Virus record (IMG/VR): IMGVR_UViG_3300031227_000032
Coordinates: 1 to 64,000 of that record
DNA length: 64,000 nucleotides
Direction: 5' to 3' (one strand)
Origin: a virus
Of the stretch, positions 56,784 through 64,000 are shown one piece after another. Position numbers and translations under genes: made by a program. The first letter of the stretch is position 1. Each line of letters begins with the position of its first letter. The notes under the pieces are model-generated. The model was not told the DNA's origin. It did no database searches and saw only the letters and a list, made by a program, of their open reading frames with translations.

Positions 56784-58072
56784 TAGGTGATCTCCAGAAT
56801 TTTGATTGCTTCACTCTGTGCGACCTTGCCACCATAACGCGCATACCACTTGAATACCACGTTCGGGCTTGAGCTGAACGGATCACGCAGAATCCATACG
56901 TCCTTACGTCGCACAATACGGTAGCCCTCGCGGAAATCGCCTAGCATCAGCGGCTTATTCCCGTCAACAGCATCATTGTCCATAGACTGCGAAATGTCAT
57001 ACGGACGCCCCGCGAGCATGACCGGCGGGCCTTCCTTCAGATTGCGCTGCCAGATGAATCCACCGTTATCGTCTTCGAGCTTCATTGCCTTACCCAGCAC
57101 AGTCGCATTCATCAGGAATGTCGAACTATTCTGGTAGCGTGGCAGCAGTCCCGTACCGTCGTCGCCGTTACCGGAAAGCAGCGAATAGAAGTCAACCGCT
57201 TCGAGTAACCAAGTGCTCGTGTCATTGCCGGCCACGAGGTCAACGTCAGAGGTAGAGATGATACCTTCCGGCTTGCCGTTGCCATCACCTTCCAGGAAGG
57301 CGACTCCCAGCGTATAGCCGATAGCCTCGCCAGCGTCCTTAGTCAGCTCGTTTTCCATGTAACTAACATCCTGCAGCAACGAAGTGGTAGCAGGGGTGTT
57401 GACGCCTACAATGTGAATCGGAATACTGACCAGGTTATAAACCGACTGACTCGCGGTCGCATCGCTTTCCTCGCCAACCCAGTAACCGGTAGGCCCAGCA
57501 GAGCGCCGACTAAACCGATACTCGTTGGAGTTTTCCAGCGTAACTACGCGAGCATACTTCATAATCGGATCAACGCTGACGGTGTTCTTAACAATCTCAT
57601 CAGTCTGTTCCGGAGTGACAAGGAAACCGCCAGCGGTAGCCACGCCCTCAGACAATGCGCGGGTAGCAATAGCCTGAAATTCCTGACGCGCCATAAACTC
57701 CTTAGCGAGCCCAGGATTATCGTCACGCATAAACGCATGACTAGCGACGCGGTGCTCTTCTTTCAGCACGTCAGTTTCGCCAGCGGCATTACTCCGCGAC
57801 AGCTTAGTGTCCAGTTCGTCAATGCGAGATTCCAGCGCTTCAGTAGCATCTTCGCGTGCCAGCTTATCAGCGTCATTGGCAACCCGCGCCTCGCCGACCT
57901 CTTTAGTAACGCCGACTACTTCTTCAGTGATGCGAGCAAACATTTCGTCAACGTCGCTGCGGGCAACCTTGCTGCCCAAGAGCGTTTGCATTTCCTCAAC
58001 GTGCTCGCCAATGTCGCCGAGCCGATTCTGTAAATCGGTGCCCAGCTTTTCAAAATTAAATTCGGTACTCAT
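56783..58072 (-). CDS. Major capsid protein, HK97 fold
   Basis: 429 residues from the ATG at 58072, with GGAGG five bases upstream. The N-terminal delta/scaffold domain is coiled coil (about 1-110, Glu/Lys-rich). The HK97 body starts near 130 with ALSEGVATAGGFLVTPEQTDEIV, and has LENSNEYRFSRRSAGPTGYWVGEES and GDFREGYRIVRRKDVWI near the end. The delta domain is normally removed by the protease encoded next door. Builds the capsid shell. Confidence 0.95.
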   Translation of the reverse strand: MSTEFNFEKLGTDLQNRLGDIGEHVEEMQTLLGSKVARSDVDEMFARITEEVVGVTKEVGEARVANDADKLAREDATEALESRIDELDTKLSRSNAAGETDVLKEEHRVASHAFMRDDNPGLAKEFMARQEFQAIATRALSEGVATAGGFLVTPEQTDEIVKNTVSVDPIMKYARVVTLENSNEYRFSRRSAGPTGYWVGEESDATASQSVYNLVSIPIHIVGVNTPATTSLLQDVSYMENELTKDAGEAIGYTLGVAFLEGDGNGKPEGIISTSDVDLVAGNDTSTWLLEAVDFYSLLSGNGDDGTGLLPRYQNSSTFLMNATVLGKAMKLEDDNGGFIWQRNLKEGPPVMLAGRPYDISQSMDNDAVDGNKPLMLGDFREGYRIVRRKDVWILRDPFSSSPNVVFKWYARYGGKVAQSEAIKILEIT

Positions 58073-58103
58073 AGATTCCTCCGATGAGTAAAGTAAATGT
58101 GTG

Positions 58104-58841
58104 TTACAGTTTATTTGCAACAGTGGTAGCGGTGTCTATCAGCGAGTGCAACATGCGCGACTCAGCTTCATTAGTAGCGGCTTGAGTGGATTCATCCGGC
58201 TCAAGTGCTGGCGCTTCAATGTCAGCTTCGGTACTGCCGTGCCCGTCGCCGTTGTCTGCAAGGTATTCGTCAAGCTGCGTAGCATTCGGAATGCTCACGC
58301 CTAAATCTTGAAGTAGCTGGATTGTAAACCTAACTTGCGCTAGATTATATGCGGATCGCATTTCATTGACTCCAGCACTCGGCCCAGCCTGCCAGTCTGG
58401 AGGTGTAATCGAATATTCAAATAGTCTCGCCTCTTTAACATGATTAACTTGCTTATCGTCAGTCTCCATTTGCATAGGTTGGAAGCCGACGGATAGACCA
58501 ATCTTACGATCAGCCTCATGTACCAACTTCATATATCCCCACGTCTCTTTAGCGATGGCGTGAGTCTCGATACTCAGCTTCGCACTGACTGCTAGGCCGT
58601 GCAGGTCTTCCGTTGCTGACTGCCCCAATCCAATCGGCGGTCTGCCAGAATATGAATCGTGCATATACAGCACTGATACCTTGCCGCCATTCTCCGATAG
58701 CGTCTTTTTATATGCGCCAGGGTCTACCATTTCGTTGTAGCATTCAATCAGTTCATTGAACACACTGGCGTATCCGTCAAACTCTCCTGTATCGCGCACG
58801 TCGGCTACGCGCATTTTAACGGTGTAATAATGTCTATCCAT
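58104..58841 (-). CDS. Prohead protease, HK97 family (U35)
   Basis: 245 residues from the ATG at 58841, with GGGGG four bases upstream. RDTGEFDGYASVFNELIE, LYMHDS (catalytic His), and DRKIGLSVGFQP (catalytic Ser) are in order. Cleaves the capsid delta domain and itself. The C-terminal acidic tail may guide it into the procapsid. Confidence 0.9.
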   Translation of the reverse strand: MDRHYYTVKMRVADVRDTGEFDGYASVFNELIECYNEMVDPGAYKKTLSENGGKVSVLYMHDSYSGRPPIGLGQSATEDLHGLAVSAKLSIETHAIAKETWGYMKLVHEADRKIGLSVGFQPMQMETDDKQVNHVKEARLFEYSITPPDWQAGPSAGVNEMRSAYNLAQVRFTIQLLQDLGVSIPNATQLDEYLADNGDGHGSTEADIEAPALEPDESTQAATNEAESRMLHSLIDTATTVANKL

Positions 58842-58878
58842 GTTTCCCCCGTGGCGGGTAGCCGCCGTGTTTATCCTC

Positions 58879-59766
58879 TTAAGTTTTCGGGCGTAATTGT
58901 TTATCACCTGGTAGCATCGGTGACAATCCGCAACGGCATTGAATGTCAAACGCAGCCTTGCCGCTCAGCATCGGCCCTTCGATGAAACCGACCTGATTGA
59001 ATGTATCAAACAGCCCGTCCGCATCCGTCACGGCTCCGTCCATGACGATGTGACTGTACATGTCTTTGCCACCGCCACGTACTAAGCTATCGCGTGCCGT
59101 TAGCCACTCTGAACGTATCACAACATCCAAGTATTCGGCGGACTGTTTGTAACCTTCAAGCTCTGCTTTAATGTCCGCACGTCCGACTTCGGTTCTAGCA
59201 ATAGCGTTGCTACGCGGTTGTGTGATCGCATCAGTCTTGCCTGACCATTCGGCGTATTTCTCACTGATTGCTTTCGATGTAACCTTGAAGCCCTGATCTG
59301 CAGTATCAGCGATGATGACCTCTAACTTTGCCGCGCTGGTTTTGTCAATCAGGTTAGAGCGTATATGTAAATTCTCAGTAAGCCACTTCCGGAAGTCAGG
59401 GCGATCAGGTGCGAACGCCGGTAGCTTTTCCGCTGCCAGTACTGCAACCTCATCGACTGCCAACTGCCCGAACTCAGCTACTAACTCAGCTTGCAATGGG
59501 CCAATGATCGCAGCATACGCGGCATTTTCCACTTCAGGATTCAGCAACGGCTTAGGCTTATCAGCGCGTGTCTGTGCGGTCTTGAGTACCCGCGCCTCCT
59601 GACCTACCCAGTATTTTTCAATGCCCGCCTTGTAGCGTTCCTGCCACGGCTCGCGTATCTTATCCTGATCGGCTAATCGCTCCTCACGATCAGCCAGCGT
59701 TGGATACTTACTGCTGGGGAATGTAGGCTCATCGCCTATATCGTCATCGACCCGATGACTTGGCAC
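58879..59766 (-). CDS. MuF-like minor head protein, in frame with the portal across a TGA
   Basis: 295 residues from a GTG at 59766 with only GCGGA upstream. A helical N-terminus, then ATDAITQPRSNAIARTEVGRADIKAELEG and the C-terminal FNQVGFIEGPMLSGKAAFDIQCRCGLSPM, typical of phage MuF/head-morphogenesis domains (Cys/His near the end). It is in the same frame as the portal, separated by TGA (TGC GGA TGA GGC GTG). A portal-MuF readthrough fusion is possible; MuF proteins normally bind the portal. Confidence 0.8.
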   Translation of the reverse strand: MPSHRVDDDIGDEPTFPSSKYPTLADREERLADQDKIREPWQERYKAGIEKYWVGQEARVLKTAQTRADKPKPLLNPEVENAAYAAIIGPLQAELVAEFGQLAVDEVAVLAAEKLPAFAPDRPDFRKWLTENLHIRSNLIDKTSAAKLEVIIADTADQGFKVTSKAISEKYAEWSGKTDAITQPRSNAIARTEVGRADIKAELEGYKQSAEYLDVVIRSEWLTARDSLVRGGGKDMYSHIVMDGAVTDADGLFDTFNQVGFIEGPMLSGKAAFDIQCRCGLSPMLPGDKQLRPKT

Positions 59767-59769
59767 GCC

Positions 59770-61122
59770 TCATCCGCAGGTTTCCAGATACGAACGCATA
59801 GCGCGCGCCGCCTCTTTTGTTTCATTCTCTTCGGTATCGACTCCGATCTCCTCTGGCTGGAGTTGTTTCAATGTATCTGGCAGTCTGATATACGGCTTGT
59901 TCAACGGGTTATCCGGATCGTCAGGCTCGATCATTTCAAGCCCGCTGGCTTCGCGCTTTTCGTTCGGGGTCATCCAATCGCTGTTAGCAAGGTTGTGCAC
60001 TCGTTCCGTTACGTTATCCTGCAGCGCGTTGATTCCGCTTACAATCGGTAACAGCTTTACATCATCTTCAAGCCCCATCTTAGGTAACACAAACTCTGCA
60101 AACTCCTCGCGGAATAAGCGATGCAATGGCAATACTGTATTCTCATAGAGGAATCGTTCAGCGGACTCGACATTGTTATACGTTGATGATTTGTCATCGC
60201 CGACTAACTGTGACGGCACGCCCAGCGCCGCGCAGATATGCCGCATTGTCACACCAGCGCCGCTAGTCCAGTCCATCTCTTTCGGGCTATGCGCGAGTGC
60301 CATATAGTTAGACTTCTCGCCGTCAATGAAAGCCGTCGCGCCTGCGTTAGATGCACCGCTGAACTTATCGTTGTAATCCTGCTCAATGCGTGCGCGCACT
60401 TGCGGAGTCAGTGAACTCCAACCCGTAATCTGCAACACACCGCCTGGTACTGCACTATTAGTAAGTAGCTTAGAGTTCCAAGCTAGCTGTAGGTTGCTGG
60501 TATCAATGTCCGTCGCTGCAGCATTCAATGGTGATAATCCAAACATCGGATGCGCAGGATCGGTGAACTTCACGTTATACATTTCGTCAGGCGTCAGATA
60601 GCGTTTATTGCCAATGCCTGTTTCGATAACGTACCGACTGACTGTGCGATTATCTGTGGTTTCAATCGTCACGCGGTCAGGCAATTCGAGATACATTTCA
60701 GGTGCGGTCTTGGGTTGCGTCTTGCCATTAGTCGTGCGCTTGCCAATGCCGATACCTTCGATGTATGTGATACCGGCAAGGTGAAGCTGATTAGACCACA
60801 GCGCGATGAACTCGTGATAGCCTTGATTCGGATTGAAGCGCTGCACTAAGTTGTACAACGGCTTGACGCGCGGGGCTATATCATCCTGCGTTACAATCTC
60901 GCCCTCATACTCGATGCCGATTGGTACTGCGCAAAGGCCGTTGCCGATTACCCGCAAGCAGGCATATACAATCGGATTGTGCCGATACGCCTCTTTGTAA
61001 AACTCATTGAATCGGCGCGCGCGAAACTCAGCACTGACACCGTTAGTATCCTGAATCGTCAGAACCTTAGCGCGCAACATCGACCGTAGTATGAAGTTTT
61101 GGAATCGTTGTTTAAGGTTCAT
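59770..61122 (-). CDS. Portal protein, HK97-like
   Basis: 450 residues. EAYRHNPIVYACLRVIGNGLCAVPIGI near the N-terminus, then LYNLVQRFNPNQGYHEFIALW and DRVTIETTDNRTVSRYVI, plus ASGLEMIEPDDPDNPLNKPYI near the end, is the HK97/lambda-type portal. Forms the dodecamer through which DNA enters. Ends at a TGA in a Gly-TGA-Gly context, followed in frame by the MuF-like protein. Confidence 0.95.
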   Translation of the reverse strand: MNLKQRFQNFILRSMLRAKVLTIQDTNGVSAEFRARRFNEFYKEAYRHNPIVYACLRVIGNGLCAVPIGIEYEGEIVTQDDIAPRVKPLYNLVQRFNPNQGYHEFIALWSNQLHLAGITYIEGIGIGKRTTNGKTQPKTAPEMYLELPDRVTIETTDNRTVSRYVIETGIGNKRYLTPDEMYNVKFTDPAHPMFGLSPLNAAATDIDTSNLQLAWNSKLLTNSAVPGGVLQITGWSSLTPQVRARIEQDYNDKFSGASNAGATAFIDGEKSNYMALAHSPKEMDWTSGAGVTMRHICAALGVPSQLVGDDKSSTYNNVESAERFLYENTVLPLHRLFREEFAEFVLPKMGLEDDVKLLPIVSGINALQDNVTERVHNLANSDWMTPNEKREASGLEMIEPDDPDNPLNKPYIRLPDTLKQLQPEEIGVDTEENETKEAARAMRSYLETCG

Positions 61123-61125
61123 AGT

Positions 61126-61653
61126 TTATCCCGTCGCCAATATATGAAATGGCGGCTTGACCGTTCCCTGTAGCGCCGCTGATGCTGATAGCGCAGTCTT
61201 AATCCTAGTCTTGGGCGCTTGCCCAGCAGTGCTGTATAGCGAGCCTAGCGCAACCATATAGCCGCTCCCTACTGATTCGTAGCCGCAGTGCGCACGGTTG
61301 TACTGAAAGTCATGAAAGTTATACAGGTGCTTACCCCACGCGATCAGGAATTGCCCAGCGGACGCTTTGTTATTTTCCAGCGCGGCAAAGTTTAGATCAG
61401 TGAATACCGGTCTCAGTAACTCGGTTATGTTGTATGCGTGGCGGTCAGGATCATTATGTATTTGGTCAGGCCACTTGACACCGTGCTTTAGAATCTGAAT
61501 CATACGATAATCCGTCGTGCCGCCCATGACATACGGCCCGCGCTTGAATAGCTTGCGGTCGCCCTGTGAGATGCTAGTCCACTCATTCGCCGCCGCGCTG
61601 TCAGCTCCCATGTACACGACGCCTTTATGCTTTAGGGCTACAATGCAAGTCAT
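61126..61653 (-). CDS. Ntn-hydrolase, proteasome beta/HslV-like
   Basis: 175 residues. MTCIVALKHKGVVYMGADSAAA with Thr2 as the nucleophile after Met removal, then GTTDYRMIQILKHG and a SGYMVALGSLYSTAG segment, match the proteasome-like peptidases found in many phages. May process virion or host proteins. GGGAG five bases before the ATG. Placed between terminase and portal. Confidence 0.8.
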   Translation of the reverse strand: MTCIVALKHKGVVYMGADSAAANEWTSISQGDRKLFKRGPYVMGGTTDYRMIQILKHGVKWPDQIHNDPDRHAYNITELLRPVFTDLNFAALENNKASAGQFLIAWGKHLYNFHDFQYNRAHCGYESVGSGYMVALGSLYSTAGQAPKTRIKTALSASAALQGTVKPPFHILATG

Positions 61654-61663
61654 CTATACTCCC

Positions 61664-61692
61664 TTGACAAATGCTGGATAGTGTGTTATGAT
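61664..61692 (+). promoter_or_regulatory. Promoter of a predicted leaderless mRNA
   Basis: TTGACA (61664-61669), 17-nt spacer, TATGAT (61687-61692), ATG at 61699 after 6 nt. Confidence 0.85.
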
Positions 61693-61698
61693 GATGGT

Positions 61699-61887
61699 AT
61701 GGTATTATACGAAACGCCAGCGGGCAGGGATAATATTGATCTGTATTTGGAAACCTGCCATGCGGGTGACAATCTGGTTATCATGCTCTATGACGATGAT
61801 GGCAGCATTGTCCGTGAGCTATCTCCCGAGCAGTGTGACGCGCTACGTATCGCGCTATCGGATCATCTGGCAACGCTCATAAAATAA
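61699..61887 (+). CDS. 62-residue acidic protein, leaderless start
   Basis: A beta start (NIDLYLETCHAGDNLVIMLYDDDG) and a C-terminal helix (SPEQCDALRIALSDHLATLI). Predicted leaderless. Plus-strand insert between terminase and Ntn-hydrolase genes. No family recognised. Confidence 0.65.
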   Translation: MVLYETPAGRDNIDLYLETCHAGDNLVIMLYDDDGSIVRELSPEQCDALRIALSDHLATLIK

Positions 61888-61911
61888 CGCGCCGTAATTT
61901 TGCGTAACCCC

Positions 61912-61940
61912 TTGACATTGCTCGCTGGCTGTGCTATACT
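61912..61940 (+). promoter_or_regulatory. Promoter with repeated leader
   Basis: TTGACA (61912-61917), 17-nt spacer, TATACT (61935-61940), then TATACCAGTTAGCAACAAGGAG. Upstream element AATTTTGCGTAACCCC. Confidence 0.85.
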
Positions 61941-61969
61941 TATACCAGTTAGCAACAAGGAGAAACGAA

Positions 61970-62164
61970 ATGTTAGACAATAAAAACAACACGATGAACA
62001 AGTTTAATACAGGCGATCACGTTATCTGCCGTGGTAAGAACTACAGAGTTACTGAGATCCGTGGTAGCCGTGGTTATGATACAAGCTGGTATTACACTTA
62101 CAAGCTAACCTCAACTAACGGCTCATCCCGCCGTGCCCCGCAACACCTTATCTCGGTTGCATGA
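61970..62164 (+). CDS. 64-residue basic beta protein
   Basis: AAGGAG seven bases before the ATG in the class A leader, nearly identical to that of the gene at 17559. FNTGDHVICRGKNYRVTEIRG is an SH3-like or KOW-like beta pattern, then TSWYYTYKLTSTNGS. Independent unit with its own promoter and terminator. Confidence 0.65.
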   Translation: MLDNKNNTMNKFNTGDHVICRGKNYRVTEIRGSRGYDTSWYYTYKLTSTNGSSRRAPQHLISVA

Positions 62165-62189
62165 CGAAACAATATGCATAATCATTCAG

Positions 62190-62210
62190 CCCCGCCCTCG
62201 CGGGGTTTTT
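62190..62210 (+). terminator. Rho-independent terminator
   Basis: Stem CCCCGC/GCGGGG around CCTC (62190-62205), then TTTTT, just before the convergent terminase stop. Confidence 0.9.
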
Positions 62211-62212
62211 AC

Positions 62213-63577
62213 TTACCCTGTCAGGTAATCCAGCAACTCCATTCCGCCCAGCTCACCGTATACCATGTACCTACAGGCGTCCGGTGCGTGGTCATGCTCT
62301 TTCACTGGCTTATCATCTGCCAGCTTAGACGCGCTGTAATGATACGCGGGCATCCACTGCACTGCATTCGGACACTTCACCTTATCGAAGCATAGCGCCG
62401 GTACGTCCTCCCTGACTAGCAGGCTGCGCACTTGCGAGATACCATCGTCAATGCCGTTAATGATCTTGCCCGTGGCGGTCTTAATGTACACCGGAATGCC
62501 AAGGCCGATTAACTCCGCGTTTGCTGCAGCCGACGACGGATCACAGAACGCACCCTTAAACTGATTCTCGTTCAGATGGTCAATGCCTAACGCCGTGAGC
62601 TTGTTAATGATCTGCTCGCCGATCTGCGCTGGTATCTGACCGCTGACGTATATCTCATCGAAGACATTGATCTGCTCAGCGCCTACTTGCTGCCCGAATA
62701 GTACACACGTTGGGTTATCGAAACCCCAGTCAATGCCCAGGAACACCCGCGAGTCAGGCGTATACTTTACCTCTGCAACGTGGCGCTCTAAGCTGAACTG
62801 CGGATAGACTGAACCTGTCCGCGCTTCAAACTCTGCTAGAAACTCCTGACTGAAGCGTGATAGCTCACCGCGCCGGATGTACATATCGCGGATTTTGTCA
62901 ATCGTCGCCGTATCATTAAACGGGTTATCATAGCTAGTCCACTTCGCTGTAGCATACTCTGAATCGACTAACGCTTGGTCTGTCCAGTCAAGCCAGGTGT
63001 CCCGTGCGTGGTTATATCCGTTCGGTGTGGTAGGTATACCCAGCACGCCCTTACAGTCAAGCAGCGGCGGCATGAGATGTTCAGCGAGCACGTCCTTACC
63101 AAAGGCGTACTCATCGGCAAGTGTCATTACAAGCCCAGGCCCGCGCAGTGAGGTAGGGTCTTTTGTAGTCTTACCCTCAATCCTAGCACGCCACGGCATT
63201 TCGATATACCGCTCACGTGTAGACTTATGCAACGGCGTTGCGCCCAATACCTTTTGATCGACTACGAACTTCCAGACCTGCCCGAAGATGTTATCTGTAA
63301 TGTCAGATTCAGGTGCAGCTACAAGTATCAAACGTTTCGGCAGTAGGCCAATCGGTTTGAATGCCATCTCAGTTGTACCCTCGGTAGACCAGCCTAGCGA
63401 CTTACCGGAACGCCGACCTGCAACGTTCATTATGTACTTAGCGCCCGCGTCTATCGGGTTATGTATGCCGCGCAGTTGCCCCGCGTGCGGTACGTAGTCT
63501 ATGGCATTCCATATACGTTGCCTGTGATATTTGCGTTCAAGCGTGCGGAATTGCTGTGGTGTAATGAGTGTAGACAA
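62213..63577 (-). CDS. terL: Terminase large subunit
   Basis: 454 residues. ATPase: Walker A GRRSGKS (54-60), Walker B LVMTLADE (149-156). RNase H-fold nuclease: GIDWGFDNP with Asp283, CDPSSA with Asp346, and HDHAPDACRYMV with Asp433. It cuts and pumps DNA into the head. The start is a TTG at 63577; I see no Shine-Dalgarno and no in-frame ATG before residue 50, so it likely depends on coupling to the gene 15 nt upstream. Confidence 0.95.
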   Translation of the reverse strand: MSTLITPQQFRTLERKYHRQRIWNAIDYVPHAGQLRGIHNPIDAGAKYIMNVAGRRSGKSLGWSTEGTTEMAFKPIGLLPKRLILVAAPESDITDNIFGQVWKFVVDQKVLGATPLHKSTRERYIEMPWRARIEGKTTKDPTSLRGPGLVMTLADEYAFGKDVLAEHLMPPLLDCKGVLGIPTTPNGYNHARDTWLDWTDQALVDSEYATAKWTSYDNPFNDTATIDKIRDMYIRRGELSRFSQEFLAEFEARTGSVYPQFSLERHVAEVKYTPDSRVFLGIDWGFDNPTCVLFGQQVGAEQINVFDEIYVSGQIPAQIGEQIINKLTALGIDHLNENQFKGAFCDPSSAAANAELIGLGIPVYIKTATGKIINGIDDGISQVRSLLVREDVPALCFDKVKCPNAVQWMPAYHYSASKLADDKPVKEHDHAPDACRYMVYGELGGMELLDYLTG

Positions 63578-63592
63578 AGCATTGTAGTTAGG

Positions 63593-63949
63593 TTAGTTGC
63601 GGCAAAGGTGTTTCAGCGATTCGCAGCGATCAGTATGTCTGAAACGCTCATCGTGAAAATCGTAATGATCAATCACTAGCGCGATCAATTCAGCATCTTT
63701 ATCGAAATCATCCAGCTCATAGATTGCTGGCTTAACGAAATCAGATACGGTAATACTGTTTAGGTCTGTGTGATTATCACGAATCATCACAACCAACTCG
63801 GCGACGCGCTCCAATTCGTTATCCAGTATGCCTGTGTGATGATACAGCCAGATGAACCGCTTAAACTCAGTTATACATTCTCGCAACTCACGTGATGCCT
63901 TGAATATGCTATCACGCATTGCGCGATGCTGGTCTCTTATGTGGGGCAT
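63593..63949 (-). CDS. Hypothetical protein upstream of terL
   Basis: 118 residues, helical (FKASRELRECITEFKRFIWLYHH; ELERVAELVVMIRDNH), His/Asp-rich C-terminus. GGAG five bases before the ATG. The place before terL is that of the small terminase subunit, but I see no HTH, so the role is uncertain. Confidence 0.65.
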   Translation of the reverse strand: MPHIRDQHRAMRDSIFKASRELRECITEFKRFIWLYHHTGILDNELERVAELVVMIRDNHTDLNSITVSDFVKPAIYELDDFDKDAELIALVIDHYDFHDERFRHTDRCESLKHLCRN

Positions 63950-63964
63950 ACAAACTCCTTTGCA

Positions 63965-64000
63965 TTAGTCATGTGGCCGGTTGGTTATCTCGCCTAACGT
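63965..64000 (-). CDS. Partial CDS, C-terminal end of an upstream gene
   Basis: Only the last 11 codons (TLGEITNRPHD) and TAA are inside the window. The stop lies 15 nt before the next start. Could be a small terminase subunit; too little is visible. Confidence 0.4.
   Translation of the reverse strand, partial: TLGEITNRPHD

Noticed and set aside
57413-58033. 206-codon open frame on the plus strand opposite the capsid gene
   Set aside because: Antisense to a clear HK97 capsid gene, no ribosome binding site or promoter, and protein composition unlike a real product.
61122-61128. Portal in the same frame as the upstream Ntn-hydrolase
   Set aside because: The stop is TAA, the portal has its own ATG two codons later, and frame identity alone has a one-in-three chance. 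The same holds for the TAA, TAG or direct ATG junctions at 55410, 45827, 45147, 44232 and 40374.
1-64000. tRNA or rRNA genes
   Set aside because: No cloverleaf-like sequence with TTCGA arm and matching acceptor was noticed in the intergenic stretches; all gaps are shorter than about 230 nt and are accounted for by promoters, leaders and terminators.

Overview
The window is a 64-kb piece of a tailed double-stranded DNA phage (or prophage) genome with a long-tailed, siphovirus-type plan. The evidence is a large terminase, portal, MuF-like head protein, HK97-type prohead protease and major capsid, head-tail connector, HK97-gp10-like protein, tail terminator, major tail protein, a frameshifted pair of tail chaperones, a tape measure, and large tail and fibre proteins. 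Both window edges cut through genes. No rRNA, tRNA or CRISPR array was seen. The host cannot be named from sequence alone. Promoters are near-consensus sigma-70 type (TTGACA, 16-17 nt, TATAAT-like) and most starts have GGAGG-type ribosome binding sites, so the host uses an ordinary bacterial housekeeping sigma factor.

Layout. (1) 1-16.3 kb, minus strand: a dense early operon for DNA metabolism: DnaB helicase, an initiator-like protein with candidate iterons inside its gene, SSB, a Sak4/RecA-like ATPase, a RuvC-like nuclease, the RNA ligase RtcB, a secreted lytic transglycosylase, and many small unknown proteins coupled by 1-14 nt overlaps. (2) About 16.3 kb: divergent promoters separate this from a plus-strand array (16.4-24.7 kb) of about 28 small genes, most under 130 codons, in short units each with its own promoter, ending in a serine recombinase. 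(3) 24.7-29.3 kb, minus: nucleotide-metabolism-like genes (dATP/dGTP diphosphohydrolase-like, metallophosphoesterase, DUF4406), then two papain-like cell-wall hydrolase candidates, a secreted protein and an XhlA-like holin. (4) 29.3-46.9 kb, minus: tail fibre, tail, tape measure, chaperone, major tail and connector genes, interrupted at 38.1-39.5 kb by a plus-strand lipoprotein-containing 'moron'. (5) 46.9-56.2 kb: an accessory island inside the virion operon, with Kps-like glycosyltransferase and DUF115-like domains (once as two genes, once fused), a class I methyltransferase, an orphan DNA methyltransferase, a DUF4910 aminopeptidase-like protein, small membrane proteins and an HNH endonuclease. 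(6) 56.3-64 kb: capsid, protease, MuF, portal, a proteasome-like Ntn-hydrolase and terminase.

Three observations stand out. First, three virion-side reading frames are interrupted by an in-frame TGA in a Gly-TGA-Gly context: tape measure, portal/MuF and a membrane protein. Two of these share the element CTGGCGGTTGAGG-N5-CTGATG. By my reading, TGA is almost absent as a terminal stop in the virion genes but common in the early genes. This suggests programmed UGA readthrough or late-phase UGA recoding. Second, at least eight genes have a start codon exactly 6 nt after a -10 box, which predicts a systematic class of leaderless mRNAs; a second class of units shares a repeated 5' leader containing CAGTTAGCAAC and a Shine-Dalgarno. 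Third, the glycan-type island between capsid and connector genes could modify the virion or the host surface. A 25-residue coupled peptide that copies the N-terminus of DnaB, and a canonical A AAT TTT -1 frameshift site in the tail chaperones, are further specific predictions.
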